Of a DNA stretch of 64,000 bases, positions 47,894-57,240 are shown piece after piece. Origin of the DNA: Bacteroidia bacterium (GTDB lineage: Bacteria > Bacteroidota > Bacteroidia > B-17B0 > Aurantibacillaceae); contig JAEUTN010000020.1 in NCBI GenBank assembly GCA_016787895.1, positions 289,850 to 353,849 of the forward strand, read 5' to 3'. A program made the position numbers and the translations under genes. The notes below the pieces were generated by a model, which saw only the letters and a list, made by a program, of their open reading frames with translations, was not told where the DNA came from and searched no databases. Position 1 is the first letter of the stretch. Each line of letters starts with the position of its first letter.

Positions 47894-48778
47894 ATGGCAG
47901 TAAAGAAAAACCTAATAATCGTAACCGAATTGTTGAAACAATTCAAGGACATGGACGACAGCTTTTTGAAGCCGATCCGGTCTCACGACGATAAGGTGAA
48001 CAACGACACCATCAATTTCAACGAGATTGGTGCAGACCCGGCGGTTTTAATCGACAACGTTACCTACCCGATTGCGACTAACTCCCGCACGGACGACAGC
48101 AAGGTGGTAAGCCTCCATAAGCTGGAGACTGAGAACACCAAGATTACAGACGACGAGTTGTACGCCCTGCCATACGACAAAAAGTCGAGTGTAAGGGAAC
48201 AGCACCTGAATGCCCTTATGGTGGCTCACATAAAACTTGGCGCTCACAGTCTTGCCCCACAAGCTGACGGAGCAAACACTCCTGTGATTAAAACCACAGG
48301 AACCCTTTCAGGCGGTCGTCGCGCCATGTTACCTGCCGACCTTGTGACCCTTAAGGACAAAGCGGACTTTCTCGAAATTCCGATTGAGAGCCGTCACCTT
48401 GTTCTTAGTGCCAAGCACGTTAACGACCTACTGCTCGTAGATCAGGCGTTCAGAGACAGGTACTACAACACTCCAACAGGAAAAATGATCCCAGGACTTT
48501 ACGGTTTCAATATTTGGGAAAGTCTCCATACTCCAAAGTATGTAGCTGCCTTCACTAAAAAAGTGTTTGGTGCTGCCCCACTCGGAACCGACCTTTTCGC
48601 GAGTGTTTTCTTCAGCACCGTGAACGCCATGAAAGCCAAAGGTTCAGCAAAAATTTACCAACGCAACGCTGAAGAAGATCCAGAGAACCGCCAAACAGTA
48701 ATCGGATTACGCATGTACGACATCGTTGCGCCTGTTTCGACTGTAGGCACCGGAGCAATCATCGACAACAACGTTTAA
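47894..48778 (+). CDS. major capsid protein
   Basis: 294 aa, HK97-like size. Begins KKNLIIVTELLKQFKDMDDS, with a P-domain-like helix HLNALMVAHIKLGAHSLAPQ and a terminal beta segment GLRMYDIVAPVSTVGTGAII. Immediately follows the protease/scaffold gene. No delta domain is seen, consistent with the separate scaffold. Confidence 0.8.
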   Translation: MAVKKNLIIVTELLKQFKDMDDSFLKPIRSHDDKVNNDTINFNEIGADPAVLIDNVTYPIATNSRTDDSKVVSLHKLETENTKITDDELYALPYDKKSSVREQHLNALMVAHIKLGAHSLAPQADGANTPVIKTTGTLSGGRRAMLPADLVTLKDKADFLEIPIESRHLVLSAKHVNDLLLVDQAFRDRYYNTPTGKMIPGLYGFNIWESLHTPKYVAAFTKKVFGAAPLGTDLFASVFFSTVNAMKAKGSAKIYQRNAEEDPENRQTVIGLRMYDIVAPVSTVGTGAIIDNNV

Positions 48779-48787
48779 GAAAAACCC

Positions 48788-48831
48788 CAGGTGAGGTCCC
48801 GAAGCTTGCAAAGGCCGAGGGACCGTGCCTG
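48788..48831 (+). other. hairpin after the capsid gene
   Basis: CAGG-TGA-GGTCCC pairs with GGGACC-GTG-CCTG around an 18-nt loop, giving two stems with a symmetric internal loop. There is no T-run, so it may stabilise capsid mRNA or attenuate rather than terminate. Confidence 0.5.
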
Positions 48832-48847
48832 AAATTATAATACAACA

Positions 48848-50128
48848 ATGCTGAAAATACTCAAACAAGAGCTGATGTTCATCCCGATCATGTTACTGAT
48901 TGTGGAACTATTCAGAAGTGCAATAATTCATTACTACCCTGATACAGCACTTTTTGATAGGGGAAGTATTCTGGAGTCTTTCCTGATCAGTTTGTGGGAG
49001 ATTACCTGGGTAACTGCCGCTACGTGGATTTTGTGCCTTATTGTTTTTCCAAAAGCAGGAAAAGCCTTGCAGGATTTTTACAGGAAGTTTGAAGGATTTG
49101 ACGATGAGTACAAGGAGAATTTTGCAGTTAAATACTGGCTTGTGATCTTCCTTAGTCTTGTGTTCTTGATAGGCGTTCGGGGCAATACTAATGAGCTATA
49201 CACCCGGCAAAAACTTAAAGACACATTACAAACACAACTTTTAGTACGTGAGGCCACAGGCCAAAACGACGGAGTTGAGGTAGAAGCGTACTTGCGATTT
49301 GTTGGAAGGGGTAAAGGAGATGCTTGGTGCGCTGCTTTTGTAAGTTACAACCTTAATGCAATTGGCATCACAAAACCAATTAACCCGGTAAGCGCATGGG
49401 CACCTTCTTTCGCAAATCCAAAATACATTGTTTGGTCTCAGGGTTTAGTTCGCTCCCATAAAGCTAAAAAACCACAGGCGGGAGATTGTTTTACACTTTT
49501 CTATTCTCACCTGAAACGGGTTGGCCATGTTGGTTTTATTGTGGATGAAACCGCAAACTACTTTATCACCATTGAGGGCAATACAGGTCTTTCAGGTTCA
49601 AGAGAAGGTGCCGGAGTTCATAAGCTAAAACGTTCAAAAGCCAAGGTTTATGCCGTATCCAATTACATAACACCATACCTAAACAACCATGCGAAAAATA
49701 CACGGATTACTATTTACAATGGCAGTGGCATTGCTCCTGCTGCCTACCTCCTGTCACCGAAAGATTACCGAATCACTTACTATGCATACCGAACAAAAAG
49801 CAGACAGCGTAGTCAGCAAAGTGGATTCCACCTGGTTCAGGGACACAACACTTATTGTGCCGGGGGACAGTTCGATAATAGACGTTGTGATCAGCGAGGA
49901 TATGACTTTGAACTTGCCACCAATAGTTATCGATGGGCCGCGCTCAAAGGCGGTGGTATCAATTACAAATGGGAGGCTAAAAGCACAGTGTTACTGCAAG
50001 GAATTAGAAATAAAGGCAAAGCTACAGGAAAGGCTTTTAAAGATGTATCGGGACGTAAACCGATCCAGGTCTGCCAGCATTCAAAGCACAAGGACAGGGG
50101 CGGTTCCGTATACTCCGAAATGGGTTAA
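48848..50128 (+). CDS. membrane-anchored CHAP endolysin with long 3' overlap
   Basis: 426 aa as read. Three hydrophobic segments (~8-28, 45-67, 96-113) precede a CHAP amidase/peptidase domain (~120-275) with Cys161 in GKGDAWCAAFVSYNL and His227 in VGHVGFIVDE. Homology ends at ~278 (NYITPYLNN). Residues 281-426 overlap the spanin-like gene in another frame and look like low-meaning sequence. Either the extension is translated, or a stop was lost near 49690. It should cleave peptidoglycan; the N-terminal helices suggest inner-membrane tethering. Confidence 0.78.
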   Translation: MLKILKQELMFIPIMLLIVELFRSAIIHYYPDTALFDRGSILESFLISLWEITWVTAATWILCLIVFPKAGKALQDFYRKFEGFDDEYKENFAVKYWLVIFLSLVFLIGVRGNTNELYTRQKLKDTLQTQLLVREATGQNDGVEVEAYLRFVGRGKGDAWCAAFVSYNLNAIGITKPINPVSAWAPSFANPKYIVWSQGLVRSHKAKKPQAGDCFTLFYSHLKRVGHVGFIVDETANYFITIEGNTGLSGSREGAGVHKLKRSKAKVYAVSNYITPYLNNHAKNTRITIYNGSGIAPAAYLLSPKDYRITYYAYRTKSRQRSQQSGFHLVQGHNTYCAGGQFDNRRCDQRGYDFELATNSYRWAALKGGGINYKWEAKSTVLLQGIRNKGKATGKAFKDVSGRKPIQVCQHSKHKDRGGSVYSEMG

Positions 50129-50219
50129 ACTACTTGCATGGGTGGGCGGAATCACCCTTGTCCTTGTACTGATTGCACTTACATATTGGATCACTAAAAT
50201 TTTAAATAAAAAGCCATGA
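49689..50219 (+). CDS. unimolecular-spanin-like lipoprotein
   Basis: 176 aa. Lipobox LLLLPTSC (Cys22), a periplasmic stretch with Val/Asp-rich beta and a helix (~98-125), then a C-terminal membrane helix (~150-171, WVGGITLVLVLIALTYWI). An N-terminal lipoprotein anchor plus a C-terminal inner-membrane span is the layout of u-spanins such as T1 gp11, which fuse the membranes at lysis. It sits 440 nt inside the endolysin frame, recalling Rz/Rz1 overlaps. Confidence 0.65.
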   Translation: MRKIHGLLFTMAVALLLLPTSCHRKITESLTMHTEQKADSVVSKVDSTWFRDTTLIVPGDSSIIDVVISEDMTLNLPPIVIDGPRSKAVVSITNGRLKAQCYCKELEIKAKLQERLLKMYRDVNRSRSASIQSTRTGAVPYTPKWVKLLAWVGGITLVLVLIALTYWITKILNKKP

Positions 50220-50560
50220 GTAAAAATATCAACAAACAAATTGCCGAAGCATTCATTGCCAGCCCAAAGGAAGACAAGCTGCTTGTCACCAGCGACGGTA
50301 ACTGCTTCTCTGAAAAAAACAAAAGCTACGCCGAGTTGCATGCCCGCCGTAATGACCAAAAGGTGCGTGAGGTTACTCGTGAAGAGTTTCAGTCTGAAAT
50401 TGAAGTCCTGCAAACCAAAAAAGAAGAAGCTGTTGCTGCTGAAGCTGATAACAAAGCAAAGGAAGAGCTTGCCGCACGTGCAAAAGCTGTTGGTTTACCA
50501 GAGGACGCAAGTGAGAAGGAAATAAAAGCAGCTGAGAAAAAAGCATTAAAGGGCGAGTAA
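50216..50560 (+). CDS. small late protein with coiled coil
   Basis: 114 aa. NKQIAEAFIASPKEDKLLVT and CFSEKNKSYAELHARR at the N-half; an Ala/Glu/Lys coiled coil (~65-114). Overlaps the spanin-like gene by 4 bp. Located between lysis and sheath genes; unrecognised structural or accessory protein. Confidence 0.55.
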   Translation: MSKNINKQIAEAFIASPKEDKLLVTSDGNCFSEKNKSYAELHARRNDQKVREVTREEFQSEIEVLQTKKEEAVAAEADNKAKEELAARAKAVGLPEDASEKEIKAAEKKALKGE

Positions 50561-50601
50561 GCCTGCAACAATAGAGTATTCATTAAAAACGAGTTTAAAC
50601 C

Positions 50602-51864
50602 ATGTTTAAAGGCCCGGTAATAAACAAATCAAGCGGTGGATTGGGAGCCAAGTCTGCCACCGAACAAAACGTTTTTGGCTTAGTTTGCGGTGGGGTATTA
50701 CCCGGCTCAGGCACATATACTGTGCTTGGCACATCGGTTAAACTGATCCAAAAAGAAGATGCTGATACACTCGGCTTCACCGCTGCGTACGATGCAGCGA
50801 ACAAGGTTTTAATACGTTACCATATTGATGAGTTTTTTACCATCAACCCCAATGGCACTCTTTGGCTGATGGTGGTGGCGCAAACAGTAACCCTCACCCA
50901 AATGTGTACTTACGCCAATGCGTATGTAACCAAACTGATTAACGACAGCGGCAAGAAGGTGAAGTTTGTTGGCGTGGTGCGAAACCCAGCCACCGGCTAT
51001 ACACCAACCCTTACCGATGGACTCGATAACGACGTGAACACAGCGGTACCTCTTGCTCAGTTACTTGTTGAAGCGTTCATTCCTTTGAACTGTTATATCG
51101 ACCACATTTTGGTAGAAGGACGTGAGGTTAATGGAGTGATCAGCTCAATTAAAGACTTACGCACTTTAGACAGTGAGAATGTACATGTGTGCATTTTGCA
51201 AGACAAGGATGTGGCCGCGCTTGATGCCCTTTATGCCAAACACGCTGCCGTTGGCACTGTGATGGGAATGGTAGGTGTTCGCCAAATCGAAGAGGACTAT
51301 GGTAGCATAAACACGGTTAACAACCCGAACAAGGCCGTTGAGAACTTTAAACTTAACGACGGGTCAGGTCGCTGGAATAACCCGGCCATCAGTTCTGGAA
51401 CTTTGGTAAGCAGCCTCACACCTGCTGAAATTACAGTGTTGCAAGACCGTGGTTTCATATTCGCCGACTCTTATCCTGAGTACGACGGTGTTTACCTGAA
51501 CAGTTCGGCAGCTTGTACCGCCATTGACAGCGATTTTGCTTTTGGTGTGCGCATGCGTGTGTGGAACGCTGGAGCCCGCTTGGTTGTGAAAAGATTCATT
51601 CCAAAATACAACTCGAAGTTTGCCACCGACGACGATGGCAAAATATCACCAACAGTGATTGCCGAGTGGCAGGAGGATGTAAAGAATCCACGAAACGGCC
51701 TTGGCGTTTTGGTAAGAGACGACCACGCCCAGGAGGTGGATTGTTTTATAGACCCTAATCAGATCCCGGATGCGAACCAAGCAGAGATCCTGATTGGAAT
51801 GTCCATCAAGGTATTCAACTACGTGCGCAAGATCACAGGCACACTTAAACTAACTGTAAAATAA
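50602..51864 (+). CDS. contractile tail sheath (DUF2586-like)
   Basis: 420 aa. SSGGLGAKSATEQNVFGLVC at the start, PLNCYIDHILVEG and the C-terminal ILIGMSIKVFNYVRKITGTL fit DUF2586 sheath proteins of Mu-like and Bacteroidota phages. It contracts to drive the tube. Followed 6 bp later by the tube gene. Confidence 0.8.
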   Translation: MFKGPVINKSSGGLGAKSATEQNVFGLVCGGVLPGSGTYTVLGTSVKLIQKEDADTLGFTAAYDAANKVLIRYHIDEFFTINPNGTLWLMVVAQTVTLTQMCTYANAYVTKLINDSGKKVKFVGVVRNPATGYTPTLTDGLDNDVNTAVPLAQLLVEAFIPLNCYIDHILVEGREVNGVISSIKDLRTLDSENVHVCILQDKDVAALDALYAKHAAVGTVMGMVGVRQIEEDYGSINTVNNPNKAVENFKLNDGSGRWNNPAISSGTLVSSLTPAEITVLQDRGFIFADSYPEYDGVYLNSSAACTAIDSDFAFGVRMRVWNAGARLVVKRFIPKYNSKFATDDDGKISPTVIAEWQEDVKNPRNGLGVLVRDDHAQEVDCFIDPNQIPDANQAEILIGMSIKVFNYVRKITGTLKLTVK

Positions 51865-51870
51865 CCCGAT

Positions 51871-52308
51871 ATGCAACCAACTATCATTAACAGATTCGGA
51901 AAGATCGTAGGGTGGAACAACATTACCCTTCGCTTGTATGGCCGAGACGTTGAGGCATTCAACGAGATTGAGTACCACGACAAACAGAATATGGCCAACG
52001 AGTACGGTGGTGGAAAATACCCCATTGGGCAAAGTGAAGGCAATTATGAGACTGAGAATTGCAGCATCTCATTTTATAGTGAGGAGCTGATTGCCCTACA
52101 AAAATCCATTCCTCCTGGAAAACGGATTATGGATGCGCCACCCGCCGAGGTTATTGTTATGTACGATTACAACGGGGTGATCTACAAAGACATTTGGAGA
52201 AGTTCACGCCCCATGAACAACGGACGTGCTGCCAAAAACAGTGATGGAAAGATTGTTACCAAGATTGACTTCCTGGTGTCTCACATTGATTGGAGCGTAC
52301 AGAATTAA
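51871..52308 (+). CDS. tail tube protein
   Basis: 145 aa, beta-rich (NITLRLYGRDVEAFNEIEYH; NYETENCSISFYSEEL; KIDFLVSHIDWSVQN). Position directly after sheath and before the chaperone is that of the tube. Confidence 0.72.
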   Translation: MQPTIINRFGKIVGWNNITLRLYGRDVEAFNEIEYHDKQNMANEYGGGKYPIGQSEGNYETENCSISFYSEELIALQKSIPPGKRIMDAPPAEVIVMYDYNGVIYKDIWRSSRPMNNGRAAKNSDGKIVTKIDFLVSHIDWSVQN

Positions 52309-52330
52309 ATTTTAACCCAAACATAAACCC

Positions 52331-52693
52331 ATGCAAGAAAAAGACAAAACAGGCCAAAAGGCCAAGAGCATCGAAGATCTGGTAAAGGAAAACCAAGCGA
52401 AGTTGCCAGACTGGAAGGAACGCCACAAAACCGTTAAGTCCATACTGGTTATGAGCAAGTTTAATGGCCCACAGCCATACATTATTGGTAAACCAACAGC
52501 TTATATGCTAGATGCCATAAGAAAGTATGAGGCCGATGGTAAACCAAGCAAGAGCCAGGAGTTATTGAAAAACTCCTGTGTGCTGGCCGGAGACACCACA
52601 CTGTTTTCTCAGGACGTTGACCTTGAGAATGCCGTGATGAACAAGGTTGCTGACCTTTTAGAGAGACTGGAGGTTGAAGAAAAGGAGCTTTAG
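52331..52693 (+). CDS. tail assembly chaperone, short form
   Basis: 120 aa, helical. It precedes the tape measure gene, the fixed place of tail assembly chaperones. Before its stop the mRNA reads GAAGAAAAGGAGCTTTAG, and an open -1 frame continues to 52920, so a G/GT-like frameshift product is expected. Confidence 0.7.
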   Translation: MQEKDKTGQKAKSIEDLVKENQAKLPDWKERHKTVKSILVMSKFNGPQPYIIGKPTAYMLDAIRKYEADGKPSKSQELLKNSCVLAGDTTLFSQDVDLENAVMNKVADLLERLEVEEKEL

Positions 52694-52920
52694 ACCTCGC
52701 CCTAATCGGCGAGGAAACCTCAGAAGACAACCTCAGAAAAGTAGACGCGATACTCAAGTATAAACTCGGTATTAGAAATCCGCAAAAGCTTACCAGGGAA
52801 GAGTATTGGAAAGCCTATGCGGATTTTTTGTACCTCAGAACTATTGATAGAAAGTACTATTTAAACATAGCAAAACAAGCCCTGGCAGAGGTGCTTTCGG
52901 GCTCAGACATTGAACTGTAA
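52693..52920 (+). CDS. -1 frame extension of tail chaperone
   Basis: 75 codons in the -1 frame from GAC 52693 (DLALIGEETSEDN; LTREEYWKAYADFLYLRTI; ending SGSDIEL) with no own start, ending one base into the tape measure ATG. The coding character is clear (EEYWKAYADF), and the only way in is by -1 slippage in the ~15-nt window between the last upstream -1 stop and the zero-frame TAG. GAAAAGG is the best slip site. Confidence 0.65.
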   Translation, partial: DLALIGEETSEDNLRKVDAILKYKLGIRNPQKLTREEYWKAYADFLYLRTIDRKYYLNIAKQALAEVLSGSDIEL

Positions 52921-54833
52921 TGGATTTAAACACCAACTGGTACATACGATTGAAGGAGATGGTATCGTCTCCCTTAAAGCGTATTACCGAAATGGCCGGT
53001 GGTGCTCAAAAGAAAATGATGAGCGTTGCAAACGCAACGGGGCAGATCAGTAAACAGGCCGGTATACTTGGCAGAGAAGTAAAGCACACCAACGGAAGCC
53101 TTGAGCAGCTTAAATCTCATTTAAACAAGTTGGAGGGGTTGCAAGCCAAAGCTTTTGATCCTAAACACATTCAAAACTACCAGCGCGCCATCAATAAGGT
53201 GAAAGCCGACATTGATAAATGGCATTCTAACAAACAACTCCCAGAACCAAAACAAGGATGGTTTTCCAGGATGAAGGGGCAGATGGGCACAGCCCTTTCT
53301 AACTCGCCTATCGGTGGTTACATGGATATGTTGAAGAGTCCTGCGCTTATGGCGGGGGCTGCTGCTGTGGCCCTTACCACATTTGGCACCATGAAGGCTC
53401 AAGACTCCATGCGCTTTGAGTATGGCATGAGTAAGATCAATGCCACAGCCCAACTTTCAACGGATACTCTTGGCAAGCTGAAGAACAGGCTGCTTGATAT
53501 TGGCAGCGCAAGCGGTGGCAACTTTGACCGTATTACCAACGCTTATGAGAAGATCATTAGTACAACCGGAAAGGTAAACCTCAGCCTTGCAATTACCGAA
53601 ACGGCTGTCAAAGGCGCTAAAGCCGGGTTTGCCGACATTGACCTTGTAGCCGGGGCACTTGCTCAAACACTTGCGGTTGTTGGTTCACAGAACACCACTG
53701 CCAATGAGGTGATGGACACTTTGTTAAAAGCGAAAGCGGTAGGCGCAGGGGAATTTTCTGATTTTGCCCAATTTCTTCCACAACTTATCGCAGCAGGCCG
53801 CAACCTTGGTATTGGTTTTAAAGACACAGCTGGGCTTTTCTCCTTCATGACATTCAAAGGTCAAAGCGCAACAGATTCTGCAATGTTACTTCAGAATGCT
53901 TTTACCTCGCTTCAGAAGAAGGATATAATAGTTGGCCTTAAAACAAAAGGCATAGATCTTTTTAATATCAACGGCACTCGAAAGAATATAGCTGTTGTGT
54001 TTACTGAGATAACTAAGAAGTTGGAGAAAATGACCGATAAGCAGAGAACCAAGTTTATGCTTGATATCGGTCTAAACGACGCACAAGCTCGGAGTGCGTG
54101 GAGCGTTCTGACATCTGACGCAGAAAACTTCAAGCGCGTGATGAGTGAGGTGAATGACTCCATTGGTGAGACCAACAAACAATTGGAGCTTACCGGAAGC
54201 CGTACACGCACGTGGGCTGATATAGGTGATAAGTGGAAGAAAATAGGGGTACAGCTTGGTGATATGCTTATGCCAATTGTGGACGCATTAACCGTGTTGA
54301 CCTCCGGCCTAATTAATGGGATTGCTGATATTTTAAGCGGAGATATGTTCTTAAAGGCGTTTGGGCTTGACAAGGGGAGTTTGAATGAAAACAGGTCCCA
54401 GCTTATATCCGAAGGGGCTTTTAAATCGGCATCACAGGAGTATATGAAGAAGTTTGGATCCAGCCCTTCGAGCCTTGGAGAAGCAAACAACCCCGGACAT
54501 CAAAAGTTTTTTAAAGATCGCTTACAACACTGGAATGCTGAATGGGAAAGGCTAATGGGTGGTGGAAACCCAAACAAGATTGACCCCAATGAAAAAGACA
54601 GTGGACCAAGAACCCCGGAAAGCATTTTGAGTGGCATAGATAACACCAGTTTTGGTGATGATAAAGAAACTAAAAGTGGCAAGAACAGTGGGCTCAGAAC
54701 ACTTATCATGAACCTAACCGTGAACAACAATAACGAAGTGAAGGAGAACCAGGATATGGAGAGACTTAAACGTAAAATGACCGATACCATAGTTGATGCC
54801 GCACGTGACGGCATGGTAACAGTGGGAGTATAA
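52920..54833 (+). CDS. tail tape measure protein
   Basis: 637 aa. Long helical N-part (GREVKHTNGSLEQLKSHLNK), hydrophobic patches (MAGAAAVALTTFGTM, ~141-155; ALTVLTSGLINGIADIL, ~461-477) and the phage TMP core (LVAGALAQTLAVVGSQNTTA; AGAEFSDFAQFLPQL-like GAGEFSDFAQFLPQL; TAGLFSFMTFKGQSATDSA). It sets tail length; 637 aa implies a fairly short contractile tail. Overlaps neighbours at both ends. Confidence 0.88.
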   Translation: MDLNTNWYIRLKEMVSSPLKRITEMAGGAQKKMMSVANATGQISKQAGILGREVKHTNGSLEQLKSHLNKLEGLQAKAFDPKHIQNYQRAINKVKADIDKWHSNKQLPEPKQGWFSRMKGQMGTALSNSPIGGYMDMLKSPALMAGAAAVALTTFGTMKAQDSMRFEYGMSKINATAQLSTDTLGKLKNRLLDIGSASGGNFDRITNAYEKIISTTGKVNLSLAITETAVKGAKAGFADIDLVAGALAQTLAVVGSQNTTANEVMDTLLKAKAVGAGEFSDFAQFLPQLIAAGRNLGIGFKDTAGLFSFMTFKGQSATDSAMLLQNAFTSLQKKDIIVGLKTKGIDLFNINGTRKNIAVVFTEITKKLEKMTDKQRTKFMLDIGLNDAQARSAWSVLTSDAENFKRVMSEVNDSIGETNKQLELTGSRTRTWADIGDKWKKIGVQLGDMLMPIVDALTVLTSGLINGIADILSGDMFLKAFGLDKGSLNENRSQLISEGAFKSASQEYMKKFGSSPSSLGEANNPGHQKFFKDRLQHWNAEWERLMGGGNPNKIDPNEKDSGPRTPESILSGIDNTSFGDDKETKSGKNSGLRTLIMNLTVNNNNEVKENQDMERLKRKMTDTIVDAARDGMVTVGV

Positions 54834-55543
54834 TGACGGAAACACCAAAATATTCTCAGCCCGGAAGGACCATAGGCACAGCACTCACAGGAACAGAGTA
54901 TCAGATTCCTGTTAACACGCTTTTTACCCAGGTGTTTGGGTTGGCCGGTCAGTTCATTCGCCGATACCAGATACCTGAAAACGAACAGGGGCAAAATTTA
55001 CCACAGTACGAGTTGGGTGAATCAGAAGAAGAAGTTACTGAGGATACCATTACAAGCAGCCTTGGTACACCAGTGCATTTTTGGATGGCGTTTGGTGAGG
55101 GAGAGTATTTTAAAAGAGTAAAGGGTGACCTTGAAAAAGTTCAAAGAGAGCGACTGATACTTCCGTATTCAAGCATTGCCACCTTTACAAGGGCCAAACG
55201 CAAAACCGTTACATACATGAGTGGTTGCGAGGGACCAATTGTTGAAGAGTACGGCTTTGAAGCCTGGAACATACGTATACAAGGATTTGTGCTAAATAAA
55301 GAGGGAGACAAAACAATAGAGCAGCAGGTAAAAGCCATGCAGTTGTTTGAGAACCTGAGCGACTCTGTTAAAGTTGAGGGAAAGCTTTATGAATGGTTGG
55401 GTATCACAAACATTGCATTCGACCAGATTAGTTGGTTACCAAAAAGAGAAAGTAACAACCTTTCGGCCATGCCCTTTGAAATTAACGCCATGAGCTTACA
55501 AGCAATAGAACTGATTGAATCAGGATTTTTTGAAAACAAATGA
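54833..55543 (+). CDS. DUF6046-like baseplate protein
   Basis: 236 aa. VHFWMAFGEGEYFKRVKGDL, RERLILPYSSIATFTRAKRK and EYGFEAWNIRIQGFVLNKEG resemble DUF6046 proteins located after tape measures in Bacteroidota phages. Probably the hub-side LysM-like/gp43-type protein. Overlaps the holin-like gene by 4 bp. Confidence 0.62.
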   Translation: MTETPKYSQPGRTIGTALTGTEYQIPVNTLFTQVFGLAGQFIRRYQIPENEQGQNLPQYELGESEEEVTEDTITSSLGTPVHFWMAFGEGEYFKRVKGDLEKVQRERLILPYSSIATFTRAKRKTVTYMSGCEGPIVEEYGFEAWNIRIQGFVLNKEGDKTIEQQVKAMQLFENLSDSVKVEGKLYEWLGITNIAFDQISWLPKRESNNLSAMPFEINAMSLQAIELIESGFFENK

Positions 55544-55743
55544 GCCACACAGCACACAGTATGAATGAACACACAGCCATTGGAACCGTAGCAGGGAGCG
55601 CACTCACCATCGTTGCTAACATTGGTAGCCAGGATGTTGTTAAAACAATTGTATTAGGCATAATTGGAGCCATTGTGGGATTTATTACCACACAGGCTTG
55701 CAAATGGATTTATAAAGGCATTAAACGTGTATTTAGCAAGTAA
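55540..55743 (+). CDS. holin-like small membrane protein
   Basis: 67 aa with two hydrophobic stretches (~14-28 and 34-52: VVKTIVLGIIGAIVGFITTQ) and a strongly basic tail (KWIYKGIKRVFSK), the charge layout of phage holins. It is inside the tail module rather than beside the endolysin, so the role is inferred from features only. Confidence 0.5.
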   Translation: MSHTAHSMNEHTAIGTVAGSALTIVANIGSQDVVKTIVLGIIGAIVGFITTQACKWIYKGIKRVFSK

Positions 55744-56719
55744 CGTACATATCACATTTCCGGCCTTTAAGGGTAAAAAACGCAGCGAGGAGCGCAGGGG
55801 GTTCATGATAAAAAGCGTGAACAGTTTTCGCACTGAAAGCAGCTGGCAAACACTTACAGATACCGCCGAGTTTATTATTGCCAAACTTCTCTTTAAAGAA
55901 CAGAGCACACGCTTGTTCGAATACATAAAGGCAGGAGATCCCTTCTACATCGAAGCGGGTTATAATGGTATTTACAGGCGGGAATTCACGGGTTTTATTT
56001 CAGAGGTATTGGATGACCTACCAGTTGTATTCAAGTGCGAGGACAACATGTATGAACTGAAGCGCATTCCAGTAAACAAATCATTCAACGGTGTTAAATT
56101 GAAAGCCCTCTTACAGGCCATTGTTCCATCAAAGTTCAAAATCGACGCTATGGATGTTCAACTTGGTGATTTTGTTTTTAAGCAATATACCGTGGCTCAG
56201 GTTTTGGTTGAATTAAAAGACAACTACGGCATACACAGCTATTTTGTTGATGATACCCTTGTAAGTGGTAAGATCTATACTGACAATCCAGCCAACGAGG
56301 TTGTGAAATACAAGTTTGGCACAAACATCATCCGGAACGACCTGAAGTACCGAAATAAGGACGATTATCAAATCAAAGTAACCATGCGCAGCCATTTGAG
56401 CAATGGAAAGGTGATTAAGGTAACGGTTGGAGATCCTGAGGGTACAGAACAAAAACTGATTTGTACCAATGTAAGCGATAAAGCGCAATTGGAGAGACTT
56501 GCACAAAAAGAGCTGGACAGACTGAAGTTCGACGGATACCGTGGAACATTAACAGGCTTTGGGATACCCTATGTGAGACACGGGTACACCGCCAACATTG
56601 TGAACAAAGAAAACCCGGACAAGGACGGGAATTACTACGTGGATTCAGTAACCACAACTTTTGATGAACATGGTGCCATCAGGCGCGTTTGTAAAATAGG
56701 ACCAAGAGCAGCAGTATGA
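55727..56719 (+). CDS. baseplate hub protein (Mu gp44/gpD-like)
   Basis: 330 aa from GTG 55727; the frame is open further upstream in the holin-like gene. VYLASNVHITFPAFKGKKRS, FYIEAGYNGIYRREFTGFIS (hub barrel), then VAQVLVELKDNYGIHSYFVD and AQKELDRLKFDGYRGTLTGF-type late-control segment (LAQKELDRLKFDGYRGTLTG). It forms the central hub that carries the spike. Confidence 0.75.
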   Translation: MYLASNVHITFPAFKGKKRSEERRGFMIKSVNSFRTESSWQTLTDTAEFIIAKLLFKEQSTRLFEYIKAGDPFYIEAGYNGIYRREFTGFISEVLDDLPVVFKCEDNMYELKRIPVNKSFNGVKLKALLQAIVPSKFKIDAMDVQLGDFVFKQYTVAQVLVELKDNYGIHSYFVDDTLVSGKIYTDNPANEVVKYKFGTNIIRNDLKYRNKDDYQIKVTMRSHLSNGKVIKVTVGDPEGTEQKLICTNVSDKAQLERLAQKELDRLKFDGYRGTLTGFGIPYVRHGYTANIVNKENPDKDGNYYVDSVTTTFDEHGAIRRVCKIGPRAAV

Positions 56720-57240
56720 ACGAGGAGATAAGGAAAGCCATAATTGCAATGATGGAGGGTAAAATACCCATTGTAAGCGCATGGTGTAAAGTAAAGGCAG
56801 TCAATGGTAAAACTTGCGACGTGATCATAGACGATGATGAGGGCTTGTTGATAAAGGGCATACTGATTGGTTATGATAAAAGCGGGGTAGTGGTAAAACC
56901 AAAGCTTAATACAGATGTGCTAGTGCTTTTTGTTACCAAAACGAGCGGTGCTGTTGTTATGATAGAGCAGACAGAAGATGTTGAAATATTTGGAAGTGGT
57001 TTCTCTGGTTTGGTTAAGGTGGGGAAATTAAAGGATAAGTTGAACGCCATTGAAAATAAAGTGAATGCCTTAATATCAGCATTCAACTCGCACGTGCATC
57101 CTGTAATTGGTGCACTTCCGGCAGCACCACCAGTACCACCCACAACAAGTGCAACCCTAGCGCCTGTTGCCCCACCCTTAACACCAACTGAACAAGTAGA
57201 AATAGAAAACGAAAAAGTAAAACATGGCGCTGGAAACTAA
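56716..57240 (+). CDS. baseplate spike OB-fold protein (gp45-like)
   Basis: 174 aa. An OB-fold (ISAWCKVKAVNGKTCDVII-type VSAWCKVKAVNGKTCDVIID, ~20-45; DVLVLFVTKTSGAVVMIEQT) precedes a helix and a Pro/Ala/Thr tail with SHVHPVIG, an HxH metal-binding tip-like motif. This is the spike layout of P2 gpV/Mu gp45. Overlaps the next gene by 17 bp. Confidence 0.72.
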   Translation: MNEEIRKAIIAMMEGKIPIVSAWCKVKAVNGKTCDVIIDDDEGLLIKGILIGYDKSGVVVKPKLNTDVLVLFVTKTSGAVVMIEQTEDVEIFGSGFSGLVKVGKLKDKLNAIENKVNALISAFNSHVHPVIGALPAAPPVPPTTSATLAPVAPPLTPTEQVEIENEKVKHGAGN

